Shown here: piece after piece, positions 57,150 to 64,000 of the stretch
Position numbering within the stretch: the first letter of the stretch is position 1
Layout of the letters: each line of letters starts with the position of its first letter
NCBI RefSeq assembly: GCF_000764305.2
Contig: NW_025939632.1
Span: 220,259 to 284,258, forward strand
Source: Hyalella azteca
Lineage: Eukaryota; Arthropoda; Malacostraca; Amphipoda; Hyalellidae
DNA: 64,000 nucleotides
Direction of reading: 5' to 3'
Notes under the pieces: model-generated
Database searches by the model: none
What the model was told of the DNA's origin: nothing
The model's input: only the letters and a program-made list of their open reading frames with translations
Position numbers and translations under genes: made by a program

Positions 57150-57651
57150 AGCATATAAAATAGGAATATCAAGAGTAAGAAAAATATATGTAAATATAAA
57201 TGAATTGAATACCAAGATTCTTTAAAATGTAACTCAATTTAAACTTGACCCTTTAATATTGTTTTATTAATTACATTCGATCGGCAGTTCATTCTTTTAT
57301 TTTTAATCGTGTTGTGCATCGAGGCGTGGAGCTACTGTTTGCTAGGCCTTGTGAATAGAGCCTCACATAAATATGTTTTTTTCAGTTGATTTTTGCTAAA
57401 AACGAGTTTCATTAACAAAATCCGAAGAGCAGCCGTGTAATAATACGATTTGACGGGCTCATATTATGCTCCGTTCTCTCATTATAAGAAACACGACATT
57501 AAGATTCTGTATTTTGCAAACAGAATACAATATCGTACTGCTGATCAAGGGTCAAAATTATTGATAGTTTTTTAATGCATTCTATTATATTCAATTTTTT
57601 CTCACCATTAATTTTTTCAGGTATGTTATGAGCGTATCCAGCGCATGTGGG
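57150..57651. other. Upstream region of copy 4
   Basis: AT-rich. AAGGGTCA at 57547-57554 is a possible nuclear-receptor half-site. No TGACCTC is found in the 40 bp before the TATA box, unlike copies 1-3. Confidence 0.4.
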
Positions 57652-57687
57652 TATATAAAGAGAGCGAGGGGCGATGCTGACATCATT
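57652..57687 (+). promoter_or_regulatory. Core promoter of copy 4
   Basis: TATATAAAG at 57652-57660 and TCATT initiator-like sequence at 57683-57687, about 31 nt apart. The start codon is at 57764. Confidence 0.65.
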
Positions 57688-57763
57688 TGCAGCTGAACCG
57701 ACCTCAGAGCAACGACCCACGTGTATACCCTTTAGATTTCACGCTTACCCTCAGCTGAACAAA

Positions 57764-60700
57764 ATGAAGTTCCTCGTCGTTGGTGAGTTCTGCAGCATAA
57801 GCGAATGCTGCTCAAAAAGAGGATCAAGGTTTAACTGTGAAATTTTTTATTGAGTTCATGATTCAAATTAGTCGAAATTTTATTCTAGCATCACATTGGT
57901 TTTTTAAAAACGCAAACTTGTTTTTTATTAATTTTTTCTCCCCATTGAATACATGAATCGCAACACGTTCACTATTCTTTCAAATGAAACTTCATTGTGC
58001 TCTTTCATTTAACTTATTTTCAACGGCTTCGTGGTGATCAACTGGAAAGCTAATGCCATATTTTGGTGTTCTGCTAAATAGTACCAGTGTGATACGTACA
58101 ATATTTGGTATAATGAATCACATGTTTCAATTGCAGGAGAATTTTTTTAATTGCAGGAGAATAGCATTTTTAAAAGTTTGTATTTTGTATTTTGGGTGGA
58201 GGAAAACCAGGGGCTGTGACCGTTCTATTGATATATTCAGGGGCTGTGACCGTTCTATTGATATATCCAGGGGCTGTGACCGTTCTATTGATATATTCAG
58301 GGGCTGTAGTTTGTAGGGGCACATCTGTTTTAAAGCTCTTGCTGAACAACTTGCATCCTTCCCGCAGTTTTAGTGGTGCTCGGAGTGGCGTTCGCTGCGG
58401 TGCCCCGCGTCCGCAGCATCAACAACGGGTTCGAGTGAGCAATCGAGTGTAGTAAGAATTGCATTTGTGACTGAATGAAGGCCATTTTCCCCCGCGCGTT
58501 TTTTTTCTACAGCACTTTTTCAGTCTACATAATAAATTATCTGGAGGTTTCCAATTTGGCATCAGTAACGGGAACTGGGCTGATTTTGTTGGCATATAAT
58601 ATGTGATGGAAGAGCCAGACTTCTTGAACGCGTGCTGTGGTCACTGGTTGAGTACCTAGCTTGCATAGTCAAAGTAGTAATCATTATTGTTATTGAAAAA
58701 TGTGTTACATATTTTTAAATTATATTATATTATATTATATCTGTCTCTTATACACATCTAGATGTGTATAAGAGACAGGCTCTAAATCGAGATTCTTTAC
58801 TTCATTTACTCATTTAATGTTTTTAATCTTCTTTGCTACGGGGTAAGGATTATTACGAGCTTGATGCAAGAAACAATAATGCAAGTTCAGGTTGCGGGGT
58901 TTCAGTTATATATATATCAATAACAGGCGATGCATTCGTGTACAGTGTAAAACGTTATGTTTAAGTTAACTTTATGATATTTATAGAACAGTCAGCGCAA
59001 GCAGTTGCACTTGTTCGTTAATTACCTTCACTTTCTCCCAGTCCATGCCAGCAACTCCTGAAAAAGGCGCTTCTCTAAGGGCTTAATTCGGCCACCATAA
59101 CTCCTGCTGTCAGTACTCGATCTTGGCCGGGAGTGAGTGATTGCTTAATATGAGGTTCACCCTTACAAGCCTCACCCTTCACTTACCGGGCAACTCTTCT
59201 CACTCATTAATATGTGTGCGGATATGTCTCCTTCCAGTAAAGTGTGTAGAACAATTGTTATACGTGCATCGTAAGGATATTAATTTTCTAAGTTGCAGCA
59301 CAGAACGAATATGTTTTCATTCTAAAAGATTTTCAATCACTGCCCGTGTTCAATTAGTTCAAGATGCTGTAGGAAGTCCTGTCTATAATATGCATCACTT
59401 TTCAAAATTTCCGGTGTTTTGTTACATCAAATAAGTTTTGACGCTGCAGTTGCGCCTTTATGATTAATTCAAAATATTTGATTCAATACATCATGATTGT
59501 TTGCTACTTAATAATGGATTAAGGCGACGTGCTGATGAGATTCATACGACCCGGCATGGGCTCTTCAGTCTAATTGGTCCCAGCGGCCCAAGATTGGGTT
59601 TCGTGAAGCTGGCCCTCGAGGAGCATTTCTGCTGCCGTCTGATATCAAATGCTCTGAATTTCATCCCGAGATTCTCGTGCTGGCGATCAAATTTCCTGGN
59701 GGCGATATCGCCCCCCTGGGGGCGGTGGAAAGATCTGAAGGGGGGGGGGCGATGAGGAAGAAAGGGGCGGAAGGGGGGAAGTCGAATTCAGAAGTTCGAA
59801 CGTTTGCTTGACGATTTGTACACAATACGTGCAGCTGATAAAACGCCCAGCGATGGGTTTTTCCACCCAGATCTGCCTTTTTAGCCTCTCATGGATTTAC
59901 GTCTCGGACAAATTTACGACCGGACTCGCGGGCCGGTCTCACGGCTAATTTAAAAAATTGAATGATCAAGGAATATCTCCCAAACTAATGAACATAACTC
60001 GATGAAACTTTGTACATGCATTCGACCAACGGTGATGTTTAGCTCGTGAATTTTTTTTTAGCTTTGCCTTCATTCGTGAGTTGTATGGCGATCGGGCAGA
60101 AATTCGCAGTGATCAATAAACTTCTTCTAAACTACTGAAAAGATTTGAACTGAATTAGTACATAAATACCTAACCTCAGCAACGGTGATGCTTAGCTCGT
60201 GACAATTTTTTCGATTTTACCTTCGTTTGCGAGTTATACTGCTATACGTATACGGCTCTCGGTTAAACCGGCCGGTCGTTTCTCCGTATATCCATATAAC
60301 TCGCGAACGATGGGAAAATAGAAAAAATTTGTCACGAGCAAAACATTACCGTTGCTGAGGTTGGGTATTTAAATACTAAGTTTTGTTCAAATCTGTTCAG
60401 TAGTTTAGAAGAAATTTCTGATCACCGCGAATTTAAGCGGCAAATTACCCGGCTAAATGGACGAATAAAGAAGTGTGAAATCACGAATGACGTTAAAATG
60501 AAAAAAAAAAACTCACAAACGAAGGCAAAATCTAAACATTTTTCACGAATTAAACATCACCGTTTGGGTTAAACATCACCGTTTGGTTTGGTAATTAGGA
60601 ATGTATATTCAAAATTTCGTTCGAGCCTGTTCAGTGGTTTGGAAAAAATTCTTGGATCACTGCGAATTTCGGGCCGTTTCGCCATATAAGTCGCGAATGA

Positions 60701-61569
60701 AGGTAAAATTTAAAAAAATTTCACCTCCCAAAAAAATTTCACCCCCATTAAACACCGTTAGGTCCTAATGAATACGTGTTACAAGTTTCAACGAGCTGAG
60801 TTCATTAGTTTGGGAGATATTCTTTGATAATTGAAATTGGAGATTGCCCGTGAAACCGGCCGCGAGACCGGCCACGAGCTGGCCGTAAATTTGTCTGAGA
60901 CGTCCTGGTTTCTAGCGCTGAAAAAGTTAAAACTGCAAAAAAAATATTGGTTTATTAATGGCGTTCTATTTGTGAAATACACATTTGTTTTTTAACATTT
61001 CTCTTTTAAAATTGCCGCGTACTAAATATCAAGAAATCTTCGTATATTTTTATGTGTCTGTGGGGGGGGGGGCGCTAGAAATTTACTGGGGAGCCAAAAG
61101 GGGCGCCAGCCGAAAAAGTTTGGGAACCACTGGTTTATAGCAATACTAAAATTTCACCGCGGAAAGATATCTTAAACCCTTCAAACTATCATCAACATAA
61201 AGTGGAATTATCATATTTTTATTCGTACAGCTGCTCCGGCCGCGAATTTGGCTACTACGCAGACGATCCAAACAACAGCCGAATTTTCCACATGTGTATG
61301 CCTTACGAGGACTCCGAGGGCACCCCCCAGACGCGTATGTGGTCCTTCCTCTGCGGCGTCGGATCCGTCTTCGATCAGGTCAGTTGGGGCAGTTTATATA
61401 TCGGTAAATTTTTACCTACAAGTCGGGTCTATTAGTTTGCCGAGTTTCACGTTCATGCATATCTGTTTAGATAAATGATCATACATAGAAATATATTTTT
61501 ACTCTGCAGGAGAGTCTGACCTGCAACTACAACGCCGAGCTTGACTTAGACGCTGAATCGGCAGATTAA
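57764..61569 (+). CDS. Divergent, shortened CBM14 chitin-binding protein, copy 4
   Basis: Exons 57764-57782, 58368-58434, 61231-61378 and 61510-61569 keep the phases 1, 2, 0 and an open frame of 97 residues. Exon 2 has lost 57 nt in frame (the second arginine of RVRR, the sequon and the acidic linker), so the signal peptide runs into RVRSINNGFD. In the domain, cysteine 2 is serine (NNS where the others read NNC) and exon 4 diverges after LTCNYN, losing cysteine 6 and the whole acidic tail. Cysteines 1, 3, 4 and 5 remain (30, 51, 70, 83). In this family C2 pairs with C6, so exactly one disulphide is gone. It could be a neofunctionalised or dying copy. Intron 2 (2796 bp) contains a mate-pair adapter, an N and transposon debris, so the exon 2 to exon 3 link is less secure than in the other copies. 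Confidence 0.75.
58208..58310. repeat. 30-bp minisatellite in intron 1 of copy 4
   Basis: Three and a half units of the same 30-bp sequence found at 55330-55510, in the same orientation. Confidence 0.93.
58741..58778. other. Nextera mate-pair junction adapter (assembly artefact) in intron 2 of copy 4
   Basis: Exact 38-bp mosaic-end palindrome directly after a TATAT tract. To its left the intron matches intron 2 of copy 3; to its right the sequence is unrelated until about 61137. The block 58779-61136 may therefore be partly misplaced. Confidence 0.97.
58779..59698. other. Anonymous sequence in intron 2 of copy 4
   Basis: No homology to the corresponding introns. A 97-codon frame at 59141-59434 has no recognised domain. 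The phrase GGTCCCAGCGGCCCAAGATT at about 59576 is GC-rich but unassigned. Confidence 0.35.
59700..59700. other. Single N within a G-rich tract
   Basis: The N lies in CCTGGNGGCGATATCGCCCC, with further G-runs at about 59738-59748. Either an uncalled homopolymer base or a minimal join. Confidence 0.7.
59899..60902. mobile_element. 1-kb fold-back (palindromic) element in intron 2 of copy 4
   Basis: The whole segment is an imperfect inverted repeat with arms of about 480 bp, centred near 60265. Paired blocks include ACGTCTCGGACAAATTTACG with its counterpart at the far end, AATATCTCCCAAACTAATGA on both arms, CTTCTAAACTACTGAA, and CCTCAGCAACGG. Each arm also repeats an AACGGTGATG.TTAGCTCGTGA module internally. 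No coding capacity. Confidence 0.88.
61052..61132. mobile_element. hAT-like right terminus
   Basis: GCCGAAAAAGTTTGGGAACC followed by ACTG ends the block. Its complement CAGTGGTTCCCAAACTTTTT is a typical terminal inverted repeat of hAT-family elements. A G10 run and GGGGCGCC lie just inside. No matching left end was found; it may have been lost at the 59700 join. Confidence 0.5.
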
Positions 61570-62299
61570 TCAGCTTATGTGTCACAAGGACAAACCCGAT
61601 GAACGGAGGAACGTAGCATTAAATACCACGAGGTGTTTTCAAGATTCCCAGTTGAGATTTCTTTCATTTCTTTCAAATTGCGTTGGAGATGGACTGTTTT
61701 TTCTTTTAAAGCACCATACTCCGGTATTCATACTGTCAAATGAAGAAACTGTATCCTTGTATTACTGTTACAACCTTCATTACTGAATATTGAATTAAGT
61801 TAAGGTATGATAAACGATCTGACTGGAGGTTTTGAATAAGATTTTTTTTTATTTTGTGTCCATATATACGATCGGGACCGGGACGATCTTTCCAGGAAGA
61901 GGGGAGGTGTCTGGTGTCAATTTGGCGTCTCTTTATAAACATTATTATTGTATGTAATTGAGACGTAATATTCACGTTGGCATGAGTCAGCATCTGGAAG
62001 ACACGTGATAGATCACGCGATCCAGACCTTAGTTGTGGGTGGAATAGAATGCTATATAAGGGCTAGCAACCTTTAGTATGGCCCCCGCAGTAGTTGATAA
62101 GCGGTCCGCGATGTAACGTGTCGGTTGAGTTCTCCGACCTTACGGTCGACGCCGTAGCTTATACCTCTGTATCGTACTCCTGTATAACTACTCCGTACAT
62201 AAGATATGTTATCAGACACATGTGTCTTACTTATCCTTCAAGACCTTAGTCACGTAACCCAATCCTCAGGTGGAGCTTAGTCTAATATATGAGCTCGGA
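61570..62299. other. 3' flank of copy 4 and following intergenic DNA
   Basis: There is no trace of the acidic-tail coding sequence after the stop and no clear AATAAA in the first 400 nt. CTATATAAGG at about 62052 looks like a promoter TATA box, possibly of the adjacent retroelement-like repeat. Confidence 0.4.
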
Positions 62300-62700
62300 C
62301 AACAATCCATAAGCTCCAGAAGACCGAGTTATAACCTCAAGGGTACGAGTCTCAATAAAATGCAAAGTTGCACAGCTATAGCACTCAGAAACGCTAAAGT
62401 CAGTCACGGTTAGCGAAGGTACGAGCCTCGACGACGGCTGAGATTAGCGAGTGATGTGGATACGAGCCTCACTAAAGCGCCAAAACCAAGTCACGACTAT
62501 CGAGGGTACGAGCCTCTTTATGTCGCTGAGAAAAGCGAATAATAAGGATACGAGCCACACAAAAACGAGGAGAAATGTATTCGAATGCAGAGGGTTCTAG
62601 CCACCACGACACGAGAAATGCAATTGGTGCGAGTACAAGCTGCACAGAATCGCTGCCATCATCTGGGTCTAGATGAGAATGCCATAAGCAATATTAGGAT
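62300..62700 (+). repeat. Dispersed repeat, copy at 62.3 kb
   Basis: Aligns with 50280-50640 and, in inverted orientation, with 33600-33830. Contains four spaced ACGAGCCTC/ACGAGCCAC phrases. Probably a retroelement leader or LTR fragment; not classified. Confidence 0.75.
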
Positions 62701-64000
62701 ATACTCATAAGGATGCTCATAGGATATACTTAGGATATACTCATAAACAATAAATTTTTATAGTGCAAATGAAACGAACTGTCATCATCATTTATGTGCA
62801 ATTAGAGATAATTAGTATAGGTTGATAGAAGTTATATTTTAGGCTGGTTTCTATGAAGACCAGATAATTGGTTTTCTGAAAAGTTAAATATCAGTTTTTT
62901 TCAATATGTCGCACAATATTTATCGTTTGCACCGGCAATTGTGGATAACATACTATTATACTTATCACTTGTACAAAAAATAAGCTCTCTGGCAACATAA
63001 CCGCAATTAAAAGTCAATAAATCATTTCGTCCTGAAGATATCATTTTCGCACATGATTTATCTACTTCAACCAATCACGTTTGAGCTATCAAGATGCTTA
63101 GCCATCGCTCACAGACGCTTGCGACTCTATGCTCCAAATCAACAAAACAATATCACAGTAAAACAAGAATCTATGATTCGGTCGCCAAATAAAATTATAT
63201 ACGCCTGTCATGTTATTTATATACGCCAGTTTGGCTGTCATTTGCCTCATCCGACGTTGGTCACTTTTCGACTTCGATTTTACGTCGATTTTTTTTACGA
63301 GTTCTCGTTGATTAACATTGCAGCCTGATATTTAATTGAGAATAGATGTTGTTTCAATGCCATCTGTCTGATGGGGAAGGTTTATTTGTTCCTAGCGTGT
63401 AGTCTGTGGAGCGAAATTTTTCGGTCAAATGATTTTTAGTCGGTATAGAAAATTACTCGGTTTATATGCAATGACAACATGTAAGCTGAAGCTAACAGGA
63501 AAAAACATATACTGTATTAATAAAAAGAGGTGATCAGCGGCCTGAATTTTGTATTCTTTATTTTTGTTATATTTAATTTAATTTATTGGTTGCATTTTAT
63601 AATTTTTGTTTTTAAAAGTGAAAAAAATTACAACAAGATGTATTGTTTATGCCCGACGTTTTACTGTAAATTCATTGTAGGCTTGAGTAAGTTTAGGTAA
63701 CTCATTCATTTTATATTTAGTGTTTGTGATAAACCCGGAAATTCAAATTTACGAGAAAAATTTCATGTTTGATTACATAAATTGAGGAAATCGAATGCAT
63801 AGGGACGGTTCAAACGAAATCGACATAAGTTCAGGTTGCCAATTGTACTTGGAGGAAGCCTATCTCAAGATTTATTTTTAAAATATTATTTGTATGACTA
63901 TATTTTTTACCAATATATATTCATAAAAAATGTATATACATTAGTTTTTAGACGCGTTTGTTTACTGTGCTCGTTAGTGCCATAGTATAAAATGGGACTT
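62701..64000. other. AT-rich interval to window end
   Basis: A GGATATACTCATAA phrase is duplicated at about 62697-62750. No gene, transposon end or further copy of the chitin-binding gene is visible. Confidence 0.5.

Noticed and set aside
62000..64000. A fifth chitin-binding gene copy after copy 4
   Set aside because: No ATGAAGTTCCTC exon, no CBM14 cysteine pattern and no exon-4 sequence found to the end of the window.

Overview
The window looks like arthropod nuclear DNA, most likely from a malacostracan crustacean. It is AT-rich and intron-bearing, contains no bacterial-style gene packing, and is extremely rich in 12-67 bp tandem minisatellites. Its only recognisable host genes encode secreted single-domain chitin-binding (CBM14/peritrophin-A) proteins of the arthropod cuticle type. 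The crustacean assignment is inferred from the protein family and repeat load; no diagnostic rRNA or mitochondrial marker is present.

Layout. Positions 1-27,500 hold no gene I can support. They are a patchwork of more than 20 minisatellite arrays separated by unique AT-rich DNA, one small dispersed element and a LINE 3' tail. From 28.0 to 61.6 kb runs a tandem, same-strand (+) cluster of four genes starting at 28128, 36659, 46256 and 57764. Each has four exons with the same intron phases (1, 2, 0). Copies 1-3 encode 141-142 residue secreted proteins with a signal peptide, a basic RVRR site, an N-glycosylation sequon, one six-cysteine chitin-binding domain and an acidic tail. Copy 4 is a divergent 97-residue form. 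It lacks a 19-codon linker, cysteines 2 and 6 and the acidic tail, and its introns are a mosaic of copy-3-like and copy-2-like sequence.

Between and inside the genes lie transposon remains. These are a LINE C-terminus (32.3-32.9 kb), a decayed Polinton/Maverick-type element on the minus strand (about 51.5-55.0 kb: capsid-like, minor-virion-like, adenain-type protease and coiled-coil fibre-like pieces) broken by a tRNA-derived SINE, a Gag-type zinc knuckle (55.1 kb), a 971-bp PIF/Harbinger-like non-autonomous element with long perfect inverted repeats (56.2-57.1 kb), a 1-kb fold-back palindrome (59.9-60.9 kb), a small MITE (47.2 kb) and a dispersed repeat present three times (33.6, 50.3, 62.3 kb).

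Assembly caution. Four exact 38-bp Nextera mate-pair junction palindromes (2017, 16021, 16111, 58741) and two single-N joins (9206, 59700) sit inside the sequence. DNA on either side of each may not be contiguous in the real genome. This affects the 14-16 kb array region and intron 2 of gene copy 4 most directly.

The four genes probably supply small secreted chitin-binding proteins to cuticle or another chitinous matrix. Each has a TATA-type promoter, and three share a TGACCTC motif just upstream, a possible nuclear-receptor half-site.
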